Positions 9,047-18,100 are shown, counted from the first letter of the stretch. The stretch is DNA of 64,000 bases from Thiocapsa roseilacustris (GCF_041903755.1 NZ_JBBWVE010000027.1:28573-92572); one strand, 5' to 3'. Notes: generated from the sequence alone by a model not told the origin. Numbers and translations: made by a program.

Positions 9047-9868
9047 ATGCCGGACCACTACGCCGTCATCGGCAACCCCATCGCCCACAGCAAGTCGCCG
9101 CTGATCCATGCCGCCTTCGCACGCGCGACCGGCCAGGATCTCGACTACGGGCGCATCCTCGGCGATCCGGATGATTTCCCCGGCGAGGTCCGGCGTTTCC
9201 TCGCGAGCGGCGGTCGCGGACTCAACGTCACGGTGCCCTTCAAAGAGGCGGCTTGGGCGCTCGCAGACGAGCGCTCGCAGCGGGCCGAGATCGCCGGTGC
9301 GGTCAACACCTTAATTCTGCTCGACGACGACAGACTCCGCGGCGACAACACCGACGGGGTCGGCCTCGTCCGCGATCTTGCCGAGAATCACGGTTTTTGC
9401 TTCCCGGGCACACAAGTCCTGCTGCTCGGGGCCGGCGGTGCGGCGCGCGGCGTGCTGGTGCCGCTGCTCGAGAGCGGACTCGCGCGCCTCGTCATCGCCA
9501 ACCGAACCTCCGGCAAGGCCCGGCAGCTTGCCGATCTCGGCGCCCCCTTCGGACCTGCACAGGCACGCGGCTTCGATCAGTTGGAGGGCGAGCGGTTCGA
9601 CCTCATCATCAATGCGACATCGGCCGGCTTGAGCGACGCCGTCCCTGCCATCCCCGAAGACTGTCTCGCCTCGGGCGGCTGGACCTACGATATGCTCTAC
9701 GCCGACACGCCGACCGCCTTCCGTCGTTGGGGACAAAGACACGGCGCCGCCCGGTCGCTCGATGGATTGGGTATGCTCATCGAGCAGGCGGCCGAATCCT
9801 TTTGGTTGTGGCGCGGCGTTCGTCCGGATACCGCAGCCGTCATCGCAATGCTTAGACACCCGGAGTAA
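9047..9868 (+). CDS. aroE: Shikimate dehydrogenase
   Basis: NADPH-dependent reduction of 3-dehydroshikimate in aromatic amino acid synthesis. The ATG at 9047 gives 273 residues, matching the family; an upstream in-frame ATG at 8987 would add 20 unlikely residues. Shikimate-binding motif SKSP (15-18), catalytic Lys66 in NVTVPFK and Asp103 in DNTDG are all present. The NADP-binding loop is LLGAGGAARGV (about 126-136). The stop lies 2 bases before the following oxidoreductase gene, so the two are translated from one message. Confidence 0.95.
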   Translation: MPDHYAVIGNPIAHSKSPLIHAAFARATGQDLDYGRILGDPDDFPGEVRRFLASGGRGLNVTVPFKEAAWALADERSQRAEIAGAVNTLILLDDDRLRGDNTDGVGLVRDLAENHGFCFPGTQVLLLGAGGAARGVLVPLLESGLARLVIANRTSGKARQLADLGAPFGPAQARGFDQLEGERFDLIINATSAGLSDAVPAIPEDCLASGGWTYDMLYADTPTAFRRWGQRHGAARSLDGLGMLIEQAAESFWLWRGVRPDTAAVIAMLRHPE

Positions 9869-9870
9869 GG

Positions 9871-10749
9871 ATGATGAAGACCGCCGTGTTGGGCCTGGGT
9901 CTGATGGGTTCGGAGATCGCCCTGAGGCTAAAGCGCCAGGGGCGGGAGGTCATCTGCTGGAACCGAGGCCAAGCCAATCGCGACGCGGCGTCGCGCCGTG
10001 GACTCGACCTCGCGCTGACACCCGCCGAGGCCGTCGCCGCCGCCGAGCGGATCCTTCTCGTTCTGAGCGACGCGGCGGCAATCTCCGACACCCTTTTCGA
10101 TCCGACCAATCCGATCGCGTTGCGTGGTCGCGTCCTCATCCAAATGGGCACCATCGCACCCGCCGAAAGCCGAGCGATCGCCGAACAAGTCGCCTCGCTC
10201 GGCGGCAACTACCTCGAAGCACCGGTGCTCGGCAGTCTGCCCGAGGCACGCGAGGGCACCCTGATCCTTATGGCCGGCGGCGACCGGGATCTCTTCGAGC
10301 GCTGTCGCCCCCTCCTGCGCGACCTCAGCCGCGACCCCCAGTGGATCGGCCCGGTCGGACAAGCCGCCGCTCTCAAGCTCGCCATGAACCAGCTGATCGC
10401 CGGGCTGACCGCCAGCTTCGCGACAAGCCTCGCCTTGGTCCGCCGCGAGGCCATCGATGTCGAGCAGTTCATGACCCTGCTGCGCGGCAGCGCACTCCAT
10501 GCCAAGACCTTCGACAAGAAGCTCGGCAAATATCTGAGCCACGACTACTCCGGTGCGAGCTTCCCGCTCAAGCACCTGCTCAAGGATGTGCGACTCTTCG
10601 CGCGCGTCGGCGAAGCCGCAGGCTTAGACACCCGAGTGATCACGGCGATCGAGGCGGTCTGCGCCGACGCGGTGGCCGCGGGTCTTGCCGATCAGGACTA
10701 CTCCGCGCTCTACGAGGTGGTGAGCGCATCGACACCATCGAAGGGGTAA
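9871..10749 (+). CDS. NAD(P)-dependent beta-hydroxyacid dehydrogenase-type oxidoreductase
   Basis: 292 residues of the 3-hydroxyisobutyrate / 6-phosphogluconate dehydrogenase superfamily. A Rossmann motif opens the protein (VLGLGLMGSEIA). The substrate-binding signature is altered to APVLGSLPEAREGTL, and the catalytic lysine is in GQAAALKLAMNQL. Such members include tartronate-semialdehyde, glyoxylate and succinic-semialdehyde reductases. The true substrate is not readable. It is coupled to aroE (2-base gap), although no shared pathway is obvious. Confidence 0.85.
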   Translation: MMKTAVLGLGLMGSEIALRLKRQGREVICWNRGQANRDAASRRGLDLALTPAEAVAAAERILLVLSDAAAISDTLFDPTNPIALRGRVLIQMGTIAPAESRAIAEQVASLGGNYLEAPVLGSLPEAREGTLILMAGGDRDLFERCRPLLRDLSRDPQWIGPVGQAAALKLAMNQLIAGLTASFATSLALVRREAIDVEQFMTLLRGSALHAKTFDKKLGKYLSHDYSGASFPLKHLLKDVRLFARVGEAAGLDTRVITAIEAVCADAVAAGLADQDYSALYEVVSASTPSKG

Positions 10750-11067
10750 CCGACGGCAGCGCCACACGAACCCTCGGGGCAAAGAGCGCGGAGGCTCGGC
10801 ACCGGCACACGGTTCGCAACCACCCGCCGCGCTACGGATTTTCGGATTACAGGTTGCACGAACCCGATTTCCGACGACATCCATTCCTGTAGGTTGTGCT
10901 GACGATAGGAAGCACAACGTCCACCGTCGGTTGGTTGTGCCTCGCACGGCTCGGCACAACCTACGGCCCTCGGACAGTGCGGGATGCGTTGAGCCCAGCG
11001 AACCGCCTCCGACACAGCGATCGCGATCCTCCCGACCACATCACACCTTGCAAGGCGTCAGAATCCC
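10750..11067. other. Intergenic region with dispersed repeat
   Basis: 318 bases without a supported gene. It contains one copy of the GTAGGTTGTGC repeat family (10889-10964), annotated separately. The rest shows no hairpin with a T-tract and no clear promoter. Confidence 0.55.
10889..10964. repeat. Dispersed repeat with GTAGGTTGTGC ends, copy 1
   Basis: About 76 bases bounded by GTAGGTTGTGC and its reverse complement GCACAACCTAC, with internal GCACAAC and GTTGTGC half-sites, so it can fold into stacked hairpins. Further copies lie at 33876-33937, 33995-34068 and 45120-45180. All are intergenic. No coding capacity. Confidence 0.75.
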
Positions 11068-11754
11068 ATGGAGCTCCCCTTCACCCACAAACCCGGTCGG
11101 CGCGAGCGTCATTTGAGGCGCCGACACGAGAACCCGCTCTTCGCCTGGCCGCCGCAAGAGATCCCGCCCGAGGATCTGCTCGCCGCCCAACGGGCGGATC
11201 ACGAGGAGATGGAAGCCTTCCGGACGGACTTTCGCGCACTCGTCCAAAAGGCCGTCGAGCTGCCGCCGGACGCCGGCAGCGAGATCGTCCTGGGTCTCAA
11301 GGAAGCGTTGGAGCGGCACTACGAGCAGTCATTCGGGCTGCCGGAGACCCACACCGAGGAACGCACGGCGATCCGTAAGCTCATCGCCCTCATTATGCAG
11401 GCCGTCAAGCGCGCAGCGGGTGTCGATCCGCTCGCCGGACAGGAGCTTGCCGAAGAGGAAGAGGCCCGCGAGATCCATTTTCGCCTGCTCGAGCATCCAC
11501 TGGTGGCCGATCTGCTCCATCCCGAGTCGCCGATCGGACCGAACCAGCTCGCCCCGGCCGTCCTCTCGGCGACGCTCGAGGAGGTCGCCGCGGTGTTGCA
11601 GATCCTCGACCCCGAGCTATGCGCCGAGCTCGCGGATCAGGCGATCCGTCTGCTCGAAGAACGTGCCGCGCACGGCGTCGATGTCGCGCCGGCCCGCCAG
11701 CGTCTCGCCTTGCTCCTCGCCGGTGTCGGGATCGAGGACGCACCGCGCCATTGA
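11068..11754 (+). CDS. Conserved hypothetical helical protein
   Basis: 228 residues, highly charged and predicted mostly alpha-helical, rich in Glu/Leu/Ala, no signal peptide, no membrane segment. An HExxH motif is absent. The protein appears two-part: a helical region to about 120 (IRKLIALIMQAVKRAAG) and a Leu-rich C-terminal part (LEEVAAVLQILDPELCAELAD). I do not recognise a family. Codon use looks native, so it is probably a real lineage-specific gene. It converges on the WYL regulator. Confidence 0.65.
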   Translation: MELPFTHKPGRRERHLRRRHENPLFAWPPQEIPPEDLLAAQRADHEEMEAFRTDFRALVQKAVELPPDAGSEIVLGLKEALERHYEQSFGLPETHTEERTAIRKLIALIMQAVKRAAGVDPLAGQELAEEEEAREIHFRLLEHPLVADLLHPESPIGPNQLAPAVLSATLEEVAAVLQILDPELCAELADQAIRLLEERAAHGVDVAPARQRLALLLAGVGIEDAPRH

Positions 11755-11805
11755 GCCCGATGCCTTGGTCATAACCCGTTACCACATGGGCGGCCGACTG
11801 CGTCG

Positions 11806-11824
11806 TCAGGCCATCTTGGCCTGA
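11806..11824. terminator. Hairpin between convergent genes
   Basis: TCAGGCCA (11806-11813) and TGGCCTGA (11817-11824) form a perfect 8-bp stem with a 3-base loop, followed by a second small inverted pair (GGCT...AGCC). It lies between the 228-residue protein gene and the 3' end of the WYL regulator. It may be a bidirectional terminator or a REP-type element; there is no T-tract. Confidence 0.45.
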
Positions 11825-11916
11825 CAGAGGGCTGGAAGCCCTGACTACGCACGATTCGTCAGCGACTGGCCGGGACGATGATCAAGGCTAGCCCGGAGAA
11901 AGGCGCGGCCGAAGCC

Positions 11917-12951
11917 TCAATCCTCGCCGCTCGCTCCGGGCGAATCGGCATAGATAGCAGCCATCTTCCCCGCCTGCGCCGCCACCACATGGCGCAAGTC
12001 GGGCGGGGAGACCACCTCCAGATTGTCCCCCGCCCCGAGCAACCAGCGCAGCAGCTGCCCCGTGGAGGGGACCCGCGCCGACACCCGCAGATCGAACGCG
12101 GAGCCCTCCGGCTCGTCCTCGAACCACTGGCCGGGCTCAAGCGGACAGGCCGTCAACACCGTGGTCAGATACCCGCGGACCCGCAGCTCCAGATCGATCA
12201 GCTCGCCTCGACCGAAATCCGCCTGACCGCGCGCGATGGCCTGGTCCAGGTCGAACCCCGCGGCGGCCCGCGCGGGCGTGTCGCTCACGACCTCCGCCCG
12301 CACCATCCGGTGCAGGGCATAGAGCCGCAGCGGCGCGTCCTCGTCGTTCTTCAGCGCAAAGAGATAGGGGATCGGGCCGCGCTGAAGGAGCGCCTGCGGA
12401 TGGATGCGCGCCGGTGCGCACAAGTCTTCGGCGTTGCGATAGGTGACATCCAGCGCACGGCCTTGCGCCAAGGCATCGATGACCGCGCTCAACACCTTCG
12501 GGTGGAGCTCCACGGGTTGCAGCCGCAGCGTATCCGGAACGATCCGCAGCCGGGTGCGATCCAGCACCGGACCTTCGACCTCGGTGAGCACGCGCTGCCA
12601 GAACCGATCGAGCTGGCGCATGGGCACATACTCGGCGATCAGGTCGCGGACCTGCTGCAGCGCGAACTGCAGGACCGGCGGGTCTTCGTTCACGTCATCC
12701 GTCAGGCGCCGATAGCGCAGCGGCTTGCCGCCGGGATTGACCGCCTCGATCCGCCCCTCCTTCACCAACTCGTCCAGATCGCGCTGCAGTGCGCGCCGAC
12801 GCGCCTTCTCGTTCTGCGCGCCGTAGGCATCGCCGATGATTGCGAGCAGACGCGCGCCGTCCGGACAGGACTCGACGAAGGACACGTCCCGCGGCAGCAG
12901 AAACTCCAAGCGATCGAGACGGGCGACACGGGTGGTGTGGATTGCGCTCAT
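11917..12951 (-). CDS. WYL-domain transcriptional regulator
   Basis: ATG 12951 gives 344 residues; an in-frame ATG at 12987 would add 12. The N-terminal third looks like a winged helix-turn-helix that follows the family pattern (KARRRALQRDLDELVKEGRI). The middle and C-terminal part form the WYL domain and WCX extension (ALDVTYRNAEDLCAPARIHP, then LRLYALHRMVRAEV). WYL regulators sense ligands such as nucleic acids and often sit beside defence or DNA-repair loci. It is divergent from the 141-residue/AAA operon, which it may control from the 86-base gap between them. Confidence 0.85.
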   Translation of the reverse strand: MSAIHTTRVARLDRLEFLLPRDVSFVESCPDGARLLAIIGDAYGAQNEKARRRALQRDLDELVKEGRIEAVNPGGKPLRYRRLTDDVNEDPPVLQFALQQVRDLIAEYVPMRQLDRFWQRVLTEVEGPVLDRTRLRIVPDTLRLQPVELHPKVLSAVIDALAQGRALDVTYRNAEDLCAPARIHPQALLQRGPIPYLFALKNDEDAPLRLYALHRMVRAEVVSDTPARAAAGFDLDQAIARGQADFGRGELIDLELRVRGYLTTVLTACPLEPGQWFEDEPEGSAFDLRVSARVPSTGQLLRWLLGAGDNLEVVSPPDLRHVVAAQAGKMAAIYADSPGASGED

Positions 12952-13037
12952 GTGCCGAGTGTACGACAGGGTGTGACGCATGCCCATGGTTAAATGGATC
13001 TTGTCGCCGAATCCGCCCCACCGACGAGGTCTCCATC

Positions 13038-13463
13038 ATGTCCCGACACGACCGCTCTCTCTCCTCGCGCGAGCTGCTCGCCCGCATCGGTCTGAGCGAC
13101 GAGCATCCGCATGACCTGCTCGACAACGAGCCGCTCGACGATCTCGGCGGCGACATCGGCGCGGCACTCGCCGCCCGCTGCCGCGCCTTCCAGGAGCGTC
13201 ACACCTTCGCGGTCGGCGATCTGGTGACCTGGAAAACGGGGCTGAAGAACCGCCGTATCCCGCGCTACGGTCAGCCCGCCGTGGTCATGGAGGTGCTGGA
13301 TCCGCCCGTCGTCGACGGCGAGCGCGAGTCCGGGAGCACCTATTTCAACGAGCCGCTCGACCTGGTCCTCGGCCTCTTCATCGACAGCGGCCCGGCACGC
13401 GGCGAGCTGCTGACCTGGCACTTCGACGGTCGCCGCCTGCAACCCTGGACGCGGGAGGACTGA
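13038..13463 (+). CDS. Hypothetical protein upstream of double-AAA ATPase
   Basis: 141 residues, ATG 13038, acidic N-terminus and a beta-rich centre (FAVGDLVTWKTGLKNRRIP, YGQPAVVMEVLDPP) that resembles an SH3-like or small barrel fold. It ends with GELLTWHFDGRRLQPW. No catalytic motif is seen. The stop is 2 bases before the ATPase start, so the two proteins are made together. It is plausibly an adaptor or substrate-recognition partner of the ATPase. The function is unassigned. Confidence 0.7.
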   Translation: MSRHDRSLSSRELLARIGLSDEHPHDLLDNEPLDDLGGDIGAALAARCRAFQERHTFAVGDLVTWKTGLKNRRIPRYGQPAVVMEVLDPPVVDGERESGSTYFNEPLDLVLGLFIDSGPARGELLTWHFDGRRLQPWTRED

Positions 13464-13465
13464 GC

Positions 13466-15625
13466 ATGCCCCAACCCCGCACACTCTGGCGCAAGGACTT
13501 CGCCGCCGTGCCGGCCTCGGCGCGGCGGGCCGCGTGCTATGCCCTGCGACTGGTTCGCGCGTATCCCAAACTCGACGACCGATCCACGCTCGGCGCGCTC
13601 TGGACCCTGTGTCTGCCGCTGTTCGAGCCCGAGCAGGTGGCGGCCTTCCTGGCCAACGCCGTCGGTCGCGACCCGGACGACGCCTGGGCGGACGCCGACG
13701 ACGACGCCGTGCAACCGGCCGACGATGCCGTCCTACGCGGGCGTCTGCGTCGGCTGCTCCAACGCATCCCGCGCAGCCTCCTGACCCGTCTGGCGTCAGC
13801 CGATGCGGCGGAGCCGGCGATACCCGCACTCGCGATCCTCGGCGAGAGTCTCGGACTGGATCCCACCGACCTGCAGATCCTCGCCTATCTCGTCGAGTGC
13901 GACGTCCACGAGCCGCTGCGGTTCGTCCTGCGTCGCTACGAGCAGGCCACCGCGCGCATCAATCGGCCGCGCCTGAGCGCGGCCCTCGCGATCCCCGAGC
14001 GCACCCTGCGCGAGGCCCTGACCCGCCAAGCCCCGCTGCGTCGCCTCGGTCTGCTCGACTACACGGGCGATCCCTGCGACCTGGAGGACTTCGTCCGCCC
14101 GACCAGCCTGCTGCGCGAGCTGATCGATGCCGAGCCGACGGATGCGGAGGCACTCCTCGCCATCCTGATCGAGCCGGCACCCCCCGCCGTCTGGCCGCCG
14201 AGCGCCTTTCCCCATCTCGCCGACGCCCTCGCGCACCTGCAAGCGATCCTCGGACGCGCCGCGACGACCGGCGCCGTCGGCGTCAACGCCCTGCTGCACG
14301 GCGCGCCCGGTACCGGCAAGACCGAGCTCGCCCGCACCCTGGCCGACGCCTGCGGGCTGCGCGCCTTCCAGGTGCGCAGCGCCGACGAGGACGGCGACGG
14401 ACTCTCGCGCAAGGGCCGTCTCTCGGCCTATCTGCTCGCCCAACGCCTGCTCGAACGGCGTCGCGATGCCCTCCTGATCTTCGACGAGGTCGAGGACGTC
14501 TTCGAGACCGACGACGACTTTATCGCCTTGCTGCGCGGTCGGGCCGGTTCGGGACACCAGAAGGGCTGGATGAACCGCACTCTGGAAGACAACCCGGTCC
14601 CCGCGATCTGGATCACCAACAGCACCGACGGCATGGATCCGGCCTTCCTGCGCCGCTTCCTCCTGCCGCTCGCCTGCACCACCCCGCCGCGCTCGGTGCG
14701 CCGACGCATCGCCGAGTCACACCTCGGCGACTGCGGCCTGCCGCCGGCCCTGCTCGATGCACTGGCCGACGATGCCGCCCTGGCCCCGGCACAGTTGGGC
14801 GCCGCGCGCCGCCTGCTCGAGCTGCGCCCCGACACGGCCCCCGAGCCGACCGTGCGCCACGGCCTCGCCGCGATGCGCAGCCTCCTGCACGGCGCCCCGA
14901 CCCCGCCGCGGCGCCGCCCCGGCATCGCCTTCGACGTCGCCTTCCTCAACCTCGCCGGCGGCATCGCCCCGAGCGCCATCGTCCAGGCACTCGATCGCAC
15001 CGGCCACGCCAGCCTCTGCTTCTACGGCCCGCCCGGCACCGGCAAGACCGCCTTCGCCGAGATCCTCGCCGAGGCGCTGGATCGCGAGCTGATCGCCCGC
15101 CGCGCCTCCGATCTCATATCCCCCTACCTCGGCGAGACCGAGCAGAACCTCGCCCGGCTCTTTCGCGACTGCGACCCCGCCCACAGCCTGCTGCTGCTCG
15201 ACGAGGTCGACAGCTTCCTCGGCGACCGACGCGAGGCCCGCTACAGCTGGGAGCGTACCCAGGTCAACGAGCTGCTCCAGCAGATGGAGCAGTACCCCGG
15301 CATCTTCGTCGCTGCGACCAACCTCATGTCCGGGATCGATCCCGCCGCGCTGCGGCGGTTCGACTTCAAGCTGCATTTTCGGGCGCTCGCACCGGCACAA
15401 CGGCTTGCGCTCTTCGCGCGCGAGGCCCTCGGGGATGCCGCCGTCCCGGTTCCGGCCGATCTCGCGCGACACCTTGCGGCAATGGAGACACTCACGCCCG
15501 GCGACTTCGCGACCGTCGCTCGGCAGCGTACACTCCTCGGCGAGACGCTCACGCCGGAGCAGTTCCTGCGGCGGTTGTCCGGGGAGTGTCGGATGAAGGG
15601 GGAAGCTCGCCCGAGCGTGGCCTGA
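13466..15625 (+). CDS. AAA+ ATPase with two AAA modules
   Basis: 719 residues with two ATPase cores. Module 1: Walker A GAPGTGKTE near residue 279, Walker B LLIFDEVEDVFE near 338. Module 2: Walker A GPPGTGKTA near 521, Walker B LLLLDEVDSFLGDRRE near 578, with FRxLxPAQR-like second-region sequence after it. The first ~270 residues are helical and not recognised. The protein resembles the SpoVK/classic AAA clade more than Clp or Lon, since no protease or MIT domain is visible. It probably works as a hexameric remodeller with the 141-residue partner. The divergent WYL gene suggests stress- or damage-controlled expression; this is inference. Confidence 0.85.
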   Translation: MPQPRTLWRKDFAAVPASARRAACYALRLVRAYPKLDDRSTLGALWTLCLPLFEPEQVAAFLANAVGRDPDDAWADADDDAVQPADDAVLRGRLRRLLQRIPRSLLTRLASADAAEPAIPALAILGESLGLDPTDLQILAYLVECDVHEPLRFVLRRYEQATARINRPRLSAALAIPERTLREALTRQAPLRRLGLLDYTGDPCDLEDFVRPTSLLRELIDAEPTDAEALLAILIEPAPPAVWPPSAFPHLADALAHLQAILGRAATTGAVGVNALLHGAPGTGKTELARTLADACGLRAFQVRSADEDGDGLSRKGRLSAYLLAQRLLERRRDALLIFDEVEDVFETDDDFIALLRGRAGSGHQKGWMNRTLEDNPVPAIWITNSTDGMDPAFLRRFLLPLACTTPPRSVRRRIAESHLGDCGLPPALLDALADDAALAPAQLGAARRLLELRPDTAPEPTVRHGLAAMRSLLHGAPTPPRRRPGIAFDVAFLNLAGGIAPSAIVQALDRTGHASLCFYGPPGTGKTAFAEILAEALDRELIARRASDLISPYLGETEQNLARLFRDCDPAHSLLLLDEVDSFLGDRREARYSWERTQVNELLQQMEQYPGIFVAATNLMSGIDPAALRRFDFKLHFRALAPAQRLALFAREALGDAAVPVPADLARHLAAMETLTPGDFATVARQRTLLGETLTPEQFLRRLSGECRMKGEARPSVA

Positions 15626-15957
15626 CATCCGTGGGGAGCGGGAGCCCATCGTCACGATCAAGCGGGATCATGTCGGCGTGGAGCAGATCTCCGCAGCCGA
15701 ATGTCGGACCCGACAGGTTCCGAGATGGGCGTGGCAACGGCCTCGACCATTAGACACGCGCCCCAAACCTGAAAGAACTCGTGACATCCGCTCCGCGGTG
15801 TCACGCATGCCCATGGCGCTCTGCGCCACGTGCCACAAAGGACGGAGAGTCACGAATGATGTCTCGGCAACCAAACCAACAACCGGAGAATGACGGCGAT
15901 AAGACAGCACGCACGCGTAACCGGTCATCGACAATCAATCGATAAGAGTGCCTTACG
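15626..15957. other. Intergenic region, no gene seen
   Basis: 332 bases. Short open frames here lack a ribosome site and recognisable sequence. No T-tailed hairpin follows the ATPase gene. A promoter for the next toxin-antitoxin pair must lie near 15900-15950, but I cannot pick clear hexamers. Confidence 0.45.
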
Positions 15958-16209
15958 ATGAACGAAAACCAACTGTTGGAACGCATTACGGTCAATCCAG
16001 CCATCTTCGGCGGTAAACCGATCATCCGCGGCCGTCGACTGGCAGTAGAGCATGTCCTGGGAATGCTTGCGGCCGGTGATGATTTCGAGACCCTTATCGA
16101 AGGCTATCCCTGGTTGGAGCAGGAGGACATCCTCGCCTGTTTGGCTTATGCACATCGGTTGGTTGAGCATGAACGGATCGAGCCACTGATCGTCAACGCA
16201 GCGGCATGA
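15958..16209 (+). CDS. DUF433 antitoxin
   Basis: 83 residues with the DUF433 core: RITVNPAIFGGKPIIRGRRL, then VEHVLGMLAAGDDFETLIEGYPWL and EDILACLAYA. DUF433 proteins contain a winged/HTH-like fold and act as antitoxins of PIN-like DUF5615 toxins. The stop overlaps the toxin start by ATGA, giving translational coupling. It probably represses its own promoter as well. Confidence 0.9.
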   Translation: MNENQLLERITVNPAIFGGKPIIRGRRLAVEHVLGMLAAGDDFETLIEGYPWLEQEDILACLAYAHRLVEHERIEPLIVNAAA

Positions 16210-16556
16210 AGCTCTTGCTGGATACCTGCGTCTGGGGCGGGGCGACCGCGGTCTTGACCGCGGCCGGGCACGATGTGCGCTGGATGGGTGAGACCGATCC
16301 GGACCCGGGAGACGAGGAGATCATGCGCAACGCTTATGACGAAGGCTGTGTTCTGATCACCCTTGATAAAGACTTCGGCGAGTTGGCCATTGTCTACGGC
16401 AAACCGCATCGCGGCATCGTCCGGCTGGTCAACATCCCTGGTCGCCAGCAGGCGCAATACTGCGTGACTGTGCTGGAACGCTTCGAGCTTGAGCTTGCCC
16501 TTGGCGCTATACTGACAGTCACGTCGGATCGGGTCCGGATTCGGCCCGCGGATTAA
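16206..16556 (+). CDS. DUF5615 PIN-like toxin
   Basis: 116 residues. PIN-like acidic residues are visible: Asp near the N-terminus (KLLLDTCVW), Asp/Glu in DPGDEEIMRNAYDEG and the hallmark ITLDKDFGELA. The C-terminal strand region GIVRLVNIPGRQQ completes the DUF5615 (Mut7-C-like) fold. Likely an RNase held in check by the overlapping DUF433 protein. Intact and of normal length. Confidence 0.9.
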   Translation: MKLLLDTCVWGGATAVLTAAGHDVRWMGETDPDPGDEEIMRNAYDEGCVLITLDKDFGELAIVYGKPHRGIVRLVNIPGRQQAQYCVTVLERFELELALGAILTVTSDRVRIRPAD

Positions 16557-16819
16557 AACGTGCAGGGAGCAAAAAAGAGTCGTATCCAGCAATCGCGTAC
16601 TGCGCGTTTGCAGGACCGGGTCACGATGCCGTGGCTCTGAAGAACGCGCCATTGCGGGCCCCACTGTCGCATTTTCGTTCTAGATGGCAGAAAAGCTATG
16701 GATCCAAACCTGAGAACTCTCTCGCAAGTGCCTAGAAAAAAATGGGATTCACGCCCCGTCTCCTGGTATTTCGATCTCTTGACCGATCGGGTCACGAGCG
16801 CCTTGCCTAGCCTGGGGCA

Positions 16820-17464
16820 GTGCCCGTGTATCCATGGGCGGAGCTCAAGCACGCAGTCAAATGCTTTTACGGCGACATCGAGTCTCCCGGTCACGCGTTC
16901 AGCATGGAACCGCTCGATTGGGGAGGCCGCTTACTGGAGCGACAGGTTACGGAGACCCTGTCCAGCTATCTCGATCCCACAAAGGACTCGCATGCGGCCG
17001 CCCGATGCGCGGTATTCATGCAAACGCTCTTCGACCTGAGTGGTGACCCACCGATCGATACCACCAAAGCGAATCGCACCGAGTTGCGAATCGTCGCGGA
17101 ACATCAGATCGCTTGGCGAAAGAGAACGCGCCGCATCGATTTGCTGGTCGAGCTGATGCGGGAAGGAAGAACGCGGGCGGCGGTCTTGGAATTCAAATTC
17201 GAGCATCACGCAACCAAGGGTCAGCTCGACGACATCGAAAAGTGGACAAGTAAGAACTACGATGAATGTTCGCTGTTTTTCATTGCTCCAGACATCAGTG
17301 CGCACAAGAATATTCAGGATCAGTATCGCGCCTGGACGATGCTGTCGTGGCACACACTTCTGCGTCGCCTGGAAAAGAACATGCAGGCCGCTTCCGAGAA
17401 GCTCGATAACGAGCAATACCGAATTTTCCGCCGAAACATGCTTCGACGAGCAACAGGAGTCTAG
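16820..17464 (+). CDS. PD-(D/E)XK nuclease-like protein
   Basis: 214 residues from GTG 16820, the first plausible start after a GGGGCAG site. The nuclease core reads RRIDLLVELMREGRTRAAVLE then EFKFEH: an aspartate, about 20 residues, and an E-x-K, with a following QLDDIEKW helix. This is the PD-(D/E)XK arrangement found in restriction and defence nucleases and in transposon helper nucleases. It is followed after 3 bases by an unrecognised 204-residue protein. Base composition is lower in GC than the flanks, suggesting acquisition by transfer. The exact family is unknown to me. Confidence 0.65.
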   Translation: MPVYPWAELKHAVKCFYGDIESPGHAFSMEPLDWGGRLLERQVTETLSSYLDPTKDSHAAARCAVFMQTLFDLSGDPPIDTTKANRTELRIVAEHQIAWRKRTRRIDLLVELMREGRTRAAVLEFKFEHHATKGQLDDIEKWTSKNYDECSLFFIAPDISAHKNIQDQYRAWTMLSWHTLLRRLEKNMQAASEKLDNEQYRIFRRNMLRRATGV

Positions 17465-17467
17465 ACC

Positions 17468-18082
17468 ATGAGCGTTGTCATTCCAGAAAGTGTCAGAAGT
17501 TATTGTGCTTCTCACGGTGTTCGCACCGCGATCAATACCCTATCCGAACAGGGCAAAAGCTACCTGCCGGATAATCTGGAGTGGGATGAGCTTCCCAGTT
17601 ACTACCAGAGCGTACTAGCCGCAGCCACAGTAAAGACCGACTTCGCCCTTCTCTATCTCAGTATCTGGGATTCGGTCTGGAAACCGGCACTGGAAGCCTG
17701 CGGCGTGACCGAACCTTGGACCATTGATGACATGCAGCAGGAAGAATGCCCTCCATCTCTAGACACACTGTGGGACTCCGGTTTCTACCGTACGCATTAT
17801 CATCCCAACGACCAAGAAGCCCGGATTGACACCTTAGTCCAAATCGCCATAGTCCAGAATCAATTACTGATTTACATTAGCCTGGCAACCTGGGATGCAG
17901 AGGAGAAGCCTCAGGAACTTGTTCTATCGACGGAATGGGAACGCTCGGCATCGGACAACGGCTGGTACAACACCGTTAAAGACGCCTTTCCGGCTATCGA
18001 CCCCAAAACGAGCACCGAAATCGACTGCTCCCGAATGCGGAAAGCTGCTGAAGAAGCCTTGCGTCAGATGATGGGCTTCTGA
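17468..18082 (+). CDS. Unknown protein paired with the PD-(D/E)XK nuclease
   Basis: 204 residues, acidic, soluble, rich in Trp and Tyr (LPSYYQSVLAAATVKTDFAL, LYLSIWDSVWKPALEACGV). No catalytic signature, signal peptide or membrane segment. It starts at ATG 17468, 3 bases after the nuclease stop, so the two are one operon. The composition matches the nuclease and differs from the core genes. Possible roles are inhibitor/immunity partner, specificity subunit or effector. I do not recognise it. Confidence 0.6.
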   Translation: MSVVIPESVRSYCASHGVRTAINTLSEQGKSYLPDNLEWDELPSYYQSVLAAATVKTDFALLYLSIWDSVWKPALEACGVTEPWTIDDMQQEECPPSLDTLWDSGFYRTHYHPNDQEARIDTLVQIAIVQNQLLIYISLATWDAEEKPQELVLSTEWERSASDNGWYNTVKDAFPAIDPKTSTEIDCSRMRKAAEEALRQMMGF

Positions 18083-18100
18083 ATGCCTCCCCTTGCCAGT

